Of a DNA stretch of 37,007 bases, positions 1-5,372 are shown one piece after another; positions within the stretch are counted from its first letter, which is position 1, and each line of letters starts with the position of its first letter. The stretch is from Clostridia bacterium (GTDB lineage Bacteria > Bacillota > Clostridia > Christensenellales > UBA1242): positions 1 through 37,007 of the forward strand of contig JAFXKG010000013.1 in assembly GCA_017531805.1 (NCBI GenBank), written 5' to 3'. A program made the position numbers and the translations under genes. The notes beneath the pieces were generated by a model, which saw only the letters and a list, made by a program, of their open reading frames with translations, was not told where the DNA came from and did not search any database.

Positions 1-2
1 AT

Positions 3-77
3 TGGTAGTCCCAAGGGGAATCGAACCCCTGATTCCGCCGTGAAAGGGCGATGTCTTAACCTCTTGACCATGGGACC
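3..77 (-). tRNA. tRNA-Glu (anticodon TTC)
   Basis: Read on the minus strand, the 75-nt sequence folds as a cloverleaf. The acceptor stem pairs GGTCCCA with TGGGACT, the T-loop is TTCGATT, and discriminator A plus an encoded CCA follow. The anticodon loop CTTTCAC gives TTC, so it reads Glu GAA/GAG codons. It lies downstream of tRNA-Met on the same strand and may be co-transcribed with it. Confidence 0.97.
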
Positions 78-153
78 ATGTAGATTTTTTGGCTGATTAT
101 CATTTATACTTTAAGCATAAATTTCATTAACGCCGAAAAAGCGACGCTAATAT

Positions 154-176
154 AAAGGGAAACAGCCTTTCCCTTT
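154..176 (-). terminator. Hairpin between the two tRNA genes (weak terminator or processing signal)
   Basis: A perfect 9-bp stem (AAAGGGAAA with TTTCCCTTT) has a 5-nt loop. On the minus strand it is followed by TATATT rather than a clean U-run. It may partly terminate tRNA-Met transcription or mark tRNA processing. Otherwise nothing is visible between the two tRNAs. Confidence 0.35.
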
Positions 177-218
177 CATTGCTACCCCTTTTGTGTTGAA
201 TGGATAATAATGAAAATT

Positions 219-294
219 TGGTGGCGGTGGGTAGAATCGAACTACCGATCTATCGGGTATGAACCGATTGCTTTAACCGCTGAGCCACACCGCC
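219..294 (-). tRNA. tRNA-Met, elongator type (anticodon CAT)
   Basis: A 76-nt cloverleaf on the minus strand. The acceptor GGCGGTG pairs with CACCGCC, the anticodon loop TTCATAC gives CAT, the T-loop is TTCGATT, and CCA is encoded. The G1-C72 pair and overall sequence match elongator Met rather than the initiator (C1 mismatch) or the Ile-CAT type. No open reading frame over this site should be taken as protein-coding. Confidence 0.95.
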
Positions 295-303
295 AAGATT
301 ACA

Positions 304-337
304 AGTATAGTATATATGAAAAAAATGTTAATGTCAA
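304..337 (-). promoter_or_regulatory. SigA-type promoter for the tRNA-Met/tRNA-Glu unit
   Basis: On the minus strand, TTGACA (332-337) is followed by a 17-nt spacer and TATACT (309-314), with a second overlapping TATACT at 304-309. It lies 10-15 nt upstream of tRNA-Met. This is a near-consensus housekeeping promoter, as expected for stable RNA. Confidence 0.85.
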
Positions 338-440
338 GGTTTTTGACAAATTTTTTTTATTTATTTGTAAAATTAATGTTTTAGGTTATTATAAAGATTG
401 TTTAGGCGAAAATTAAAGTATCATACAAGAACATTGAAAT

Positions 441-467
441 AAAAAATAGCCAATTTTATTTGGCTAT
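441..467 (-). terminator. Intrinsic terminator of ndk
   Basis: On the minus strand, ATAGCCAA and TTGGCTAT form an 8-bp stem with a 6-nt loop, followed by a T-run, 8 nt after the ndk stop codon. Confidence 0.85.
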
Positions 468-474
468 ATTTTGT

Positions 475-960
475 TTATAAACTTAAATCATCATTTTTTT
501 TTAATTCTTTTTCCAACAATTTAATAAAAATTGAAATTTCCTTTTCTGCTGCCTCGACTGAATCTGATGAGTGCGCCACATTTTGTGTACCATTAATGTT
601 AGGATCGCGATCTAAGTATCCCATCATTTTAAGACCAGTATGGCGTATTGTGCCTTCAGCTGGATTTTTTGTTTTTCCCATAAAGCTTGCGTCGTGTATA
701 AAATCAATACAACCGTCGCCTTCAACAACCATGCCATAAGCTTTGTCGCTTGTGATATAACGTTCAAGCTCTGGGTAAAAAGGTTTTTCTACATGCTCTG
801 AATAGTGTAAGCGTGCAGCATCAACAGTATAGTTAATGTGACCTTCAACAACAATTTTAAAATTTTTTCCACTTTTTAAGATGCGATTTCTAACCATATG
901 AATAAGCTCTTTGTTGTTAGCATAATCTGGTTTAACCATTACATAAGATAATTCTTTCAT
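475..960 (-). CDS. ndk: Nucleoside diphosphate kinase, divergent form
   Basis: Transfers the gamma-phosphate from ATP to (d)NDPs through a phosphohistidine, supplying NTPs and dNTPs in the cytoplasm. The ATG at 960 is chosen because AAAGGAG precedes it; an in-frame codon further upstream lacks this. The 161-residue protein keeps MVKPD (residues 8-12), HYSEH (52-56), GTIR (103-106) and the catalytic-histidine motif NVAHSSDS with His130. Two oddities stand out. The family's phosphate-contacting Arg (the R of R-x3-G-x-T) is replaced: here the segment reads ASFMGKT. The stretch between GTIR and the active-site His is about ten residues longer than usual. It is a single-gene unit divergent from the ORF at 1077. 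Family assignment is firm; full activity is likely but unproven. Confidence 0.9.
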   Translation of the reverse strand: MKELSYVMVKPDYANNKELIHMVRNRILKSGKNFKIVVEGHINYTVDAARLHYSEHVEKPFYPELERYITSDKAYGMVVEGDGCIDFIHDASFMGKTKNPAEGTIRHTGLKMMGYLDRDPNINGTQNVAHSSDSVEAAEKEISIFIKLLEKELKKNDDLSL

Positions 961-982
961 ACAATCTCCTTTAGTTGCTTGC

Positions 983-1011
983 ATTTTAACACAAACTTAA
1001 AATATTTGCAA
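983..1011 (-). promoter_or_regulatory. Promoter of ndk
   Basis: Minus strand: TTGCAA (1006-1011), 17-nt spacer, TAAAAT (983-988), with an upstream TGt extension of the -10. The leader is short and carries the AAAGGAG site. Confidence 0.8.
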
Positions 1012-1030
1012 TAACTTTTTTATATATGTA

Positions 1031-1059
1031 TTGAAATTTCACTTTTTTTGTGATATATT
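1031..1059 (+). promoter_or_regulatory. Promoter of the small-ORF pair at 1077
   Basis: TTGAAA (1031-1036), 17-nt spacer, TATATT (1054-1059) with a TGA extension. The predicted start near 1066 leaves a leader of about 11 nt with a weak AGGG Shine-Dalgarno. It is back-to-back with the ndk promoter. Confidence 0.75.
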
Positions 1060-1076
1060 GCCAATAGGGTAAAGAT

Positions 1077-1373
1077 ATGGATTTTAGAAATGATGTTAGG
1101 TATAATCAATTACATTTATACGAAAAAATTTGGTTTTTAAGAGGAAGATTTGACTGCGAAATTTTACATTACAAAAACAAACAAGACGTAGATTTAAATC
1201 TGCTTAAAGACATATCTGAAGAGTTATCAAAGTTGGCCTTTGCTTGTGCTGATATGAGCAAGGTTGTTAAACTGTTAGAATTAAAATTTATAATCACAAA
1301 CCTTGTATCACAAGTTGTAAATGATTTGGATGCTGATGACTATTTTACATACAAGATTTATGGTAATGACTAA
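1077..1373 (+). CDS. Uncharacterised small protein, first of a tandem related pair
   Basis: I do not recognise this family. The predicted product is 98 residues, mostly helical and soluble, with no signal peptide or membrane segment. Residues around 18-27 read IWFLRGRFD, and the next ORF has the matching IWYFRGIYD, so the two look like diverged copies of one unit. The ATG at 1077 sits about 11 nt after the predicted transcription start and has only a weak AGGG site. The stop TAA is immediately followed, in the same frame, by the TTG that opens the second ORF. Function unknown. Confidence 0.6.
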   Translation: MDFRNDVRYNQLHLYEKIWFLRGRFDCEILHYKNKQDVDLNLLKDISEELSKLAFACADMSKVVKLLELKFIITNLVSQVVNDLDADDYFTYKIYGND

Positions 1374-1568
1374 TTGATAGATTTTATATGGTATTTTAGA
1401 GGTATCTACGACTTAGCTATAAAACACAAAGATACTGATAGTTTATATAACATAGTACTTAATCTTAAGACAATCATTAAAGACGCAAAAAATCCAGAAG
1501 ATAAAAAATCAATTAAAAATATTATAGAAAGAGTACAATTGGAAAAATCAATAATAAACAACCAATAA
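1374..1568 (+). CDS. Uncharacterised small protein, second of the tandem pair
   Basis: A 64-residue helical protein opening at TTG directly after the TAA of the preceding ORF and in the same frame. It could be made by termination-reinitiation, or as the C-terminal half of a 163-codon readthrough product. It has no convincing Shine-Dalgarno of its own. Its first 12 residues resemble residues 18-29 of the upstream protein, including the IW-aromatic-x-RG-x-aromatic-D pattern. This suggests internal duplication rather than a random ORF. Function unknown. A sense-to-stop mutation in a formerly single gene is an alternative. Confidence 0.45.
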   Translation: MIDFIWYFRGIYDLAIKHKDTDSLYNIVLNLKTIIKDAKNPEDKKSIKNIIERVQLEKSIINNQ

Positions 1569-1585
1569 AAATATCTGCAACGCAG

Positions 1586-1614
1586 TTGACAAACAAAATA
1601 TTATTTGGTAATAT
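1586..1614 (+). promoter_or_regulatory. Promoter of tRNA-Leu
   Basis: TTGACA (1586-1591), 17-nt spacer, TAATAT (1609-1614): a consensus-grade housekeeping promoter about 45 nt before the mature tRNA 5' end. Confidence 0.9.
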
Positions 1615-1658
1615 ATAAAAGCTTTTAGTTAATATCCTAACAAAAGTAAGTCATACAA

Positions 1659-1745
1659 GCGGATATGGCGGAATTGGCAGACGCGCAAGACTAAGGATCT
1701 TGTGAAGTAACATTCTTGCAGGTTCAAGTCCTGTTATCCGCACCA
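1659..1745 (+). tRNA. tRNA-Leu with anticodon AAG
   Basis: An 87-nt class II tRNA. The acceptor GCGGATA pairs with TATCCGC, it has a long variable arm, the T-loop is TTCAAGT, and CCA is encoded. The anticodon stem CAAGA/TCTTG encloses the loop CTAAGGA, so positions 34-36 are AAG. An A at wobble position 34 is rare in bacteria outside tRNA-Arg(ACG) and implies A-to-I editing if it is to read codons other than CUU. It has its own promoter and terminator. Confidence 0.93.
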
Positions 1746-1749
1746 AATG

Positions 1750-1778
1750 AGAACTAAGTTGAACCTTAGTTCTTTTTT
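1750..1778 (+). terminator. Intrinsic terminator of tRNA-Leu
   Basis: AGAACTAAG and CTTAGTTCT form a perfect 9-bp stem with a 6-nt loop, followed by six Ts, beginning 5 nt after the encoded CCA. Confidence 0.93.
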
Positions 1779-1846
1779 ATCGGTCAAAAGTGTTTACGCT
1801 TTGCTAGACGCTAAAAACAAAGATTTAACAAGCAACAACTAACCAT

Positions 1847-1881
1847 AAGAGAGAAGAAATCTAACATCTTCTCTCTTTTTT
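1847..1881 (+). terminator. Second terminator downstream of tRNA-Leu
   Basis: AAGAGAGAAGA and TCTTCTCTCTT form an 11-bp stem ending in a T-run. It either backs up the first terminator or ends a short RNA from 1779-1846. I see no gene in that interval. Confidence 0.8.
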
Positions 1882-1891
1882 ATAAAATTTG

Positions 1892-1921
1892 ATAACAAAA
1901 ATAAAAAAGGTGTGTTATAAT
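1892..1921 (+). promoter_or_regulatory. Promoter placing the start site on the GNAT ATG (leaderless)
   Basis: ATAACA (1892-1897), 18-nt spacer, TATAAT (1916-1921) with a TGt extension. Only 6 nt separate the -10 from the ATG at 1928, so transcription should begin at the start codon. The AAAGGTG at 1906-1912 lies between -35 and -10 and would not be in the message. Confidence 0.7.
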
Positions 1922-1927
1922 AAAAAT

Positions 1928-2413
1928 ATGGAAATTAGATTATTAACAAATGAGAATATAAACGAAATTAAAGAACTTTATTCAGATATTAAAAATAATA
2001 CATATACACTTTGGGACGAAAACTACCCAAGTGAAGAGCTTATATTGTGGGATATTGAAAGAAAAGGTCTTTGGGGAGTTTTTGATGAACAAACATTGAT
2101 TGCTATAACTTTTATGGGTGAACGATGTGAAGATGGTGAAGAAAATTTTACATGGCAAGACACATTTAAAAAGCGTGGAACTTTTACAAGAATTGGAGTA
2201 TCACCTAAATATCAAAATCAAGGCATCGCAACATATTTAGTAGATTTTGTTTTAAAAGAATTAAAATCTCAAGGTTTTGATGGTGTAAGAATTTTGGTAG
2301 GAACCCAAAATACAAATGCAATAAAGTTATATTCAAAATTTGGGTTTGTTAATTGTGGGAAAGTTGAAAGATATGGACACGAATATTATTTATTTGAATT
2401 AAGATTGATTTAA
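1928..2413 (+). CDS. GNAT-family N-acetyltransferase
   Basis: Transfers an acetyl group from acetyl-CoA to an amine; the substrate cannot be told from sequence. The product is 161 residues, a typical single-domain GNAT. Motif A holds the CoA-pyrophosphate loop as QNQGIA, following the beta-4 strand RIGVSP (about residues 94-106). Motif B is NTNAIKLYSKFGF, ending in the usual Y-x-x-x-GF. The ATG at 1928 is preferred over an upstream TTG at 1889, because the promoter lies between them and would not transcribe the TTG. No Shine-Dalgarno is available, so initiation is predicted to be leaderless. It stands alone between terminators, with a structured RNA after its stop codon. Confidence 0.88.
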   Translation: MEIRLLTNENINEIKELYSDIKNNTYTLWDENYPSEELILWDIERKGLWGVFDEQTLIAITFMGERCEDGEENFTWQDTFKKRGTFTRIGVSPKYQNQGIATYLVDFVLKELKSQGFDGVRILVGTQNTNAIKLYSKFGFVNCGKVERYGHEYYLFELRLI

Positions 2414-2419
2414 CTCGAA

Positions 2420-2477
2420 CAACGAAATAACCATATCCGATAAACACTTTTCGGTTCGGATTCGTTATCAATCGTTG
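2420..2477 (+). ncRNA. Structured RNA element in the GNAT 3' region (candidate sRNA or 3' UTR structure)
   Basis: Three helices nest in register: CAACGA (2420-2425) with TCGTTG (2472-2477), ATAAC (2427-2431) with GTTAT (2464-2468), and ATCCGA (2435-2440) with TCGGAT (2456-2461). Short internal loops separate them, with a 15-nt apical loop. A clean terminator follows at 2491. No coding potential is evident and no known family is recognised. Confidence 0.45.
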
Positions 2478-2490
2478 CACCATTGAAAAG

Positions 2491-2515
2491 CACCTATTTT
2501 ATAGGTGATTTTTTG
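2491..2515 (+). terminator. Terminator after GNAT and the structured RNA
   Basis: CACCTAT and ATAGGTG form a 7-bp stem with a TTT loop, followed by ATTTTTTG. Confidence 0.88.
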
Positions 2516-2647
2516 TTTTTCAAAATACATGCGGTTATATTGAAATATTTGCCATGCTTATAATATATCAAACTTTACTTCGGATATGTTATATTAAAAA
2601 ATGTTGTTAGATTTAAAAAAATTGGTAGGGAAAATTTTGTTTTCTTG

Positions 2648-2675
2648 TTGACAAAATTTTGATATATGTTATAAT
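2648..2675 (+). promoter_or_regulatory. Promoter of the orphan at 2693
   Basis: TTGACA (2648-2653), 16-nt spacer, TATAAT (2670-2675) with a TGt extension. The leader of about 11 nt contains AAGGAGA. Confidence 0.9.
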
Positions 2676-2692
2676 TCCGACAAGGAGAAAAT

Positions 2693-3088
2693 ATGTATAT
2701 AAAGAAAATTTTAAATCAACAACTAGTAAATTTTTTAAAGGAAAACACTTTTTTTGGCATGTCTTTAACAAAAGATAACACAATACTTTATGACAGGACA
2801 AACGAAGACGAAGCCAAGTTGACAATTTTAAATGAAAAAGACAGACCTAAATACAAGATTGTTTTTAGTGATTACGAGTGTTATGTGGAAGGTTTGTGCC
2901 AAGATAATTTGTCAAAAGAGTGGCGTAATTATGTTTTGTCTTTAATTCCACAAGATAAAAAAGCCTCATATAAAAGGAAGGCAAACAAAATTATAGACAT
3001 CAAGATTGCAGAGTTGCGCGAAGAATACGAAAAAGAAATTGCGGAATTGGAGCAAGGTAAATTTACTACAGATGATTTGACCTGTTAA
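2693..3088 (+). CDS. Uncharacterised soluble small protein
   Basis: 131 residues, not recognised. The start is well supported by AAGGAG 6-7 nt before the ATG and by a consensus promoter. The first two thirds look alpha/beta. The last 40 residues form a charged helix rich in Lys, Glu and Arg (IDIKIAELREEYEKEIAEL region), probably a coiled coil. There is no signal peptide or membrane segment. Near residue 75 it has a beta-rich stretch followed by LSKEWRNYV. Similar LS-x-x-W motifs occur in the orphans at 4009 (LSEEWIDL) and 25107 (LSIFWRDYL). The three may be a lineage-specific family, though the evidence is thin. It is a monocistronic unit with its own terminator. Confidence 0.8.
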   Translation: MYIKKILNQQLVNFLKENTFFGMSLTKDNTILYDRTNEDEAKLTILNEKDRPKYKIVFSDYECYVEGLCQDNLSKEWRNYVLSLIPQDKKASYKRKANKIIDIKIAELREEYEKEIAELEQGKFTTDDLTC

Positions 3089-3093
3089 ATTTT

Positions 3094-3128
3094 AATCCAA
3101 CAGACTGGAATAAGTTTGTTGGATTTTT
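3094..3128 (+). terminator. Intrinsic terminator of the orphan at 2693
   Basis: AATCCAACA (3094-3102) pairs with TGTTGGATT (3117-3125) and runs into a T-tract. Confidence 0.88.
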
Positions 3129-3147
3129 ATATTTGATAAAAATTTGT

Positions 3148-3176
3148 TTGAAAATTTTGTCGAAAAGTGATATCAT
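3148..3176 (+). promoter_or_regulatory. Promoter placing the start site on the plsC-like ATG (leaderless)
   Basis: TTGAAA (3148-3153), 17-nt spacer, TATCAT (3171-3176) with a TGa extension. Six nt then precede the ATG at 3183, so the predicted start is the A of ATG. No Shine-Dalgarno is present. Confidence 0.8.
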
Positions 3177-3182
3177 GCTTTT

Positions 3183-3947
3183 ATGGAACAAACAAAAGAA
3201 GAATTAGAACAAAAACCGATACAAAAACAAAAAAAGAGAAAATGGTGGTTTAGGTGTCTTAAAAGGTTGATGCGCGGAAGATATAAAAAACCAACATTTA
3301 TCTATCTTGGTGAAGAATTTGAAAATGGCGCAGTTATTTTAAGCAATCACGAAGGAACTGATGGTCCGATGAGTTTAGAAATTCATTGTAACAAACCAAT
3401 TAGGATGTGGGGCGCAAGTGAGATGAACTCTGGACTTATCAAGATGTACAAATATCAAACGCGCGTATATTATCACGAAAAAAAGCATTGGAACTTGCAT
3501 TTGGCAAGATTGTTTTGTTTGATTGCCAGTCCTTTAACAAATTTGTTTTATAAAGGGTTGAATTTGATTTCCACATATCATGATACTAGATTTACAAAAA
3601 CCATCAAGGAAAGTATAGACGCATTGCGTGATGGTGACAACATTGTTATTTATCCTGAAGTGTCAGACAAGGGATATCTTGAACAATTAGAAGGTTTTCA
3701 TCCAGGATTTGTGGCTCTTGCAGAAGTTTGCAAACGCCGTGGCATAGATTTACCTATTTATGTTTCTTATTTTAGAAAAAAAGACATGTTGTTTATTGTG
3801 GACAAACCTGTAATGTATTCTGAACTATCCAAAAATGGAGAAACTAAAGAAGAAATTTGCAAAAAGTTGTGTGATAGATGTAACGAACTTGGACGCATGA
3901 CATTTGAAGCTGAATATATAGAAAAACTAAAAAGCGAACAAAAATAA
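3183..3947 (+). CDS. PlsC-like lysophospholipid/glycerolipid acyltransferase
   Basis: Probably acylates a glycerolipid intermediate at the inner face of the membrane. The 254 residues start with a soluble Lys/Gln-rich segment, then a very basic amphipathic stretch (residues 17-36) suited to membrane binding. The acyltransferase core follows: NHEGTDGP (motif I, near residue 57), IYPEVSDKGY (the FPEG-type motif III, about residue 158) and FHPGFVALA. Motif I has three residues between the His and Asp, where the family normally has four, so this is a divergent clade and the exact substrate is uncertain. It has its own promoter and predicted leaderless initiation. No terminator separates it from the next gene, which has its own promoter. 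Confidence 0.8.
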   Translation: MEQTKEELEQKPIQKQKKRKWWFRCLKRLMRGRYKKPTFIYLGEEFENGAVILSNHEGTDGPMSLEIHCNKPIRMWGASEMNSGLIKMYKYQTRVYYHEKKHWNLHLARLFCLIASPLTNLFYKGLNLISTYHDTRFTKTIKESIDALRDGDNIVIYPEVSDKGYLEQLEGFHPGFVALAEVCKRRGIDLPIYVSYFRKKDMLFIVDKPVMYSELSKNGETKEEICKKLCDRCNELGRMTFEAEYIEKLKSEQK

Positions 3948-3977
3948 AACATGTATATTAGTATAATTAAAAGTTGA

Positions 3978-3983
3978 TATAAT
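3978..3983 (+). promoter_or_regulatory. Extended -10 promoter of the orphan at 4009
   Basis: TATAAT at 3978-3983, preceded by TGa. No clear -35. The start codon follows 25 nt later, after AAAAGGAG. Confidence 0.65.
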
Positions 3984-4008
3984 GCTTAAAGATTAAAAGG
4001 AGTTTAAA

Positions 4009-4320
4009 ATGAAAAATATTTCAACTGATATCATTGTGATGTTTTTAAAAAGGAATTACATTGATTGGTCTGGGTATGTTTGTACGCCAGAATTAAATCT
4101 TGTAAAGCCAAACAGTTTGAAAGATATTATTAAAAATCCTAACAACAAGTTAGATTTGATGTGCCAATCTATAAGGACAATGTTTGATTTTGTTATTACA
4201 GAAGATAAATTTATCATAAAACATGAAGAAAGAGATATAAATATAGATTTGTCTGAAGAATGGATTGATTTGCAAACAAGATTGGCTGTTGCAGATGTAT
4301 TAACACAAGGCATGTTTTAA
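4009..4320 (+). CDS. Uncharacterised small protein
   Basis: 103 residues, not recognised; soluble, mixed alpha/beta, with no signal peptide. AAAAGGAG lies at optimal distance from the ATG. Near residue 19 it reads DWSGYV, and the orphan at 25107 also has DWSGF near its N-terminus. Near residue 82 it has LSEEWIDL, like the LS-x-x-W motif of the orphans at 2693 and 25107. This suggests, without proving, a small lineage-restricted family scattered in the genome. Monocistronic, with a strong terminator four nucleotides after the stop. Confidence 0.78.
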   Translation: MKNISTDIIVMFLKRNYIDWSGYVCTPELNLVKPNSLKDIIKNPNNKLDLMCQSIRTMFDFVITEDKFIIKHEERDINIDLSEEWIDLQTRLAVADVLTQGMF

Positions 4321-4323
4321 TAC

Positions 4324-4347
4324 AAACTGGGGTTGCCCAGTTTTTTT
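4324..4347 (+). terminator. Intrinsic terminator of the orphan at 4009
   Basis: AAACTGGG (4324-4331) pairs with CCCAGTTT (4336-4343) across a GTTG loop, followed by Ts. Confidence 0.92.
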
Positions 4348-4397
4348 AACCTTTTTTTAATAAATTGCAAGATAATAAGCTTTTGAATTCGATTGGA

Positions 4398-5234
4398 TTA
4401 TTCATAATATAAGCGGTTTAGAAAGTTTTTAAAGTTTTTATTAAAAATGCAATTTATTGTTTCGTAAGAGTGCCCCATATTTTGCAAGTGGTTTGCAATT
4501 TTGTAAAAATCGTCGTAGGTTTTTAAATCTGTGGGCAAGCGATGTATGCCAAATAAGTCGGTACCAAAACCAAAATTTTGGTGGCCAAATTTTTTTATTA
4601 AGTAATCTAACTGGAGTGCAATGTCATATGTGTTTATAGGTCCGCCTTTAACAAACTCATCAAAGATAGTTATGCCTAAAAAACCGTTGCTATCGCAAAT
4701 TGTTTTAATTTGCTTGTCTGTTAAATTGCGGGCATTTTTGTGTAATGCATTAATATTGCTATGCGTGTTAAGTATTGGTTTGTTTGTAATCTTAACAAAT
4801 TTCCAAAATGACTTTTTATTTAAATGTGCAGTGTCGATTATAACATTGTTGCTTTCAAGTTTTTTAATTGTTGTTTTACCTAGTTTAGTAATCTTGCCTT
4901 TTGATTTTGCTCCACCTGCATATTGATTTTTAAAATTCCATGTTAAAGACACACAAAATGGTTTAAGTTTTATTAGTTTATCAATTTCTTTAGCAGATAT
5001 AGAACCTATATCTTCAACCGAAAAAAGAAGTTTTGTTTTGGTTAGTTTTTGCAATTTTTGTATTTGTTGTTTGTGTTTTTTGATGTCTTTAACGCATAAA
5101 CTATTGTCCGTTGTAAAAACTGCGCAGTTGATAGCTTGCACATTTGTAGATAAATTGTGGATAAATTTTTTTTGTAATTTTGCTGACAATGCAGTTACTA
5201 AATCTGTATGGCTGTCTGTTAAGTTTATATTCAT
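4398..5234 (-). CDS. Membrane dipeptidase family (peptidase M19) zinc hydrolase
   Basis: M19 enzymes are dinuclear-zinc TIM-barrel dipeptidases that split L-Xaa-D/L-Xaa dipeptides. All hallmark regions are visible: DSHTD near the N-terminus (first zinc His/Asp), SVED (bridging Glu; the family has VEGG), LTWNFKNQYAGGA, IDTAH, NTHSN (second-zinc histidines), RNLTDKQI and GFGTD (catalytic Asp). At 278 residues it is shorter than the usual 310-400. It has no signal peptide, so it is probably a cytoplasmic peptide-recycling enzyme. The ATG at 5234 has no Shine-Dalgarno, and AT-rich -10-like sequence ends about 5 nt upstream. Leaderless initiation is therefore possible, though weaker than for other genes here. 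Confidence 0.88.
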   Translation of the reverse strand: MNINLTDSHTDLVTALSAKLQKKFIHNLSTNVQAINCAVFTTDNSLCVKDIKKHKQQIQKLQKLTKTKLLFSVEDIGSISAKEIDKLIKLKPFCVSLTWNFKNQYAGGAKSKGKITKLGKTTIKKLESNNVIIDTAHLNKKSFWKFVKITNKPILNTHSNINALHKNARNLTDKQIKTICDSNGFLGITIFDEFVKGGPINTYDIALQLDYLIKKFGHQNFGFGTDLFGIHRLPTDLKTYDDFYKIANHLQNMGHSYETINCIFNKNFKNFLNRLYYE

Positions 5235-5326
5235 ATAAATATATATTTAATTGCTTTTAACTTTGTGTGCTACGACAAACAACGACTTTATATGTTTTTA
5301 TATATTATTTTAAGGTTAAAATTTAT

Positions 5327-5354
5327 TTGAGTTTTTTAATTTTTTTTGTATAAT
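5327..5354 (+). promoter_or_regulatory. Promoter of ftsK/spoIIIE
   Basis: TTGAGT (5327-5332), 16-nt spacer, TATAAT (5349-5354). The leader is about 12 nt and includes AAAGGA at 5361-5366. Confidence 0.8.
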
Positions 5355-5372
5355 CATATTAAAGGAACTATT

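Noticed and set aside
154..205. 10-codon minus-strand ORF with a GGGG ribosome-like site between the tRNAs
   Set aside because: It coincides with a simple hairpin; too short and without conservation evidence.
210..416. Open frame on the plus strand
   Set aside because: It covers the tRNA-Met gene on the other strand and has no ribosome site; it is an accident of the tRNA sequence.
2601..2663. 20-codon ORF with a TATATT five nt before its ATG, upstream of the orphan at 2693
   Set aside because: It runs through the strong promoter of the next gene and has no other support. It might be a leaderless micro-ORF, but the evidence is too thin to list.
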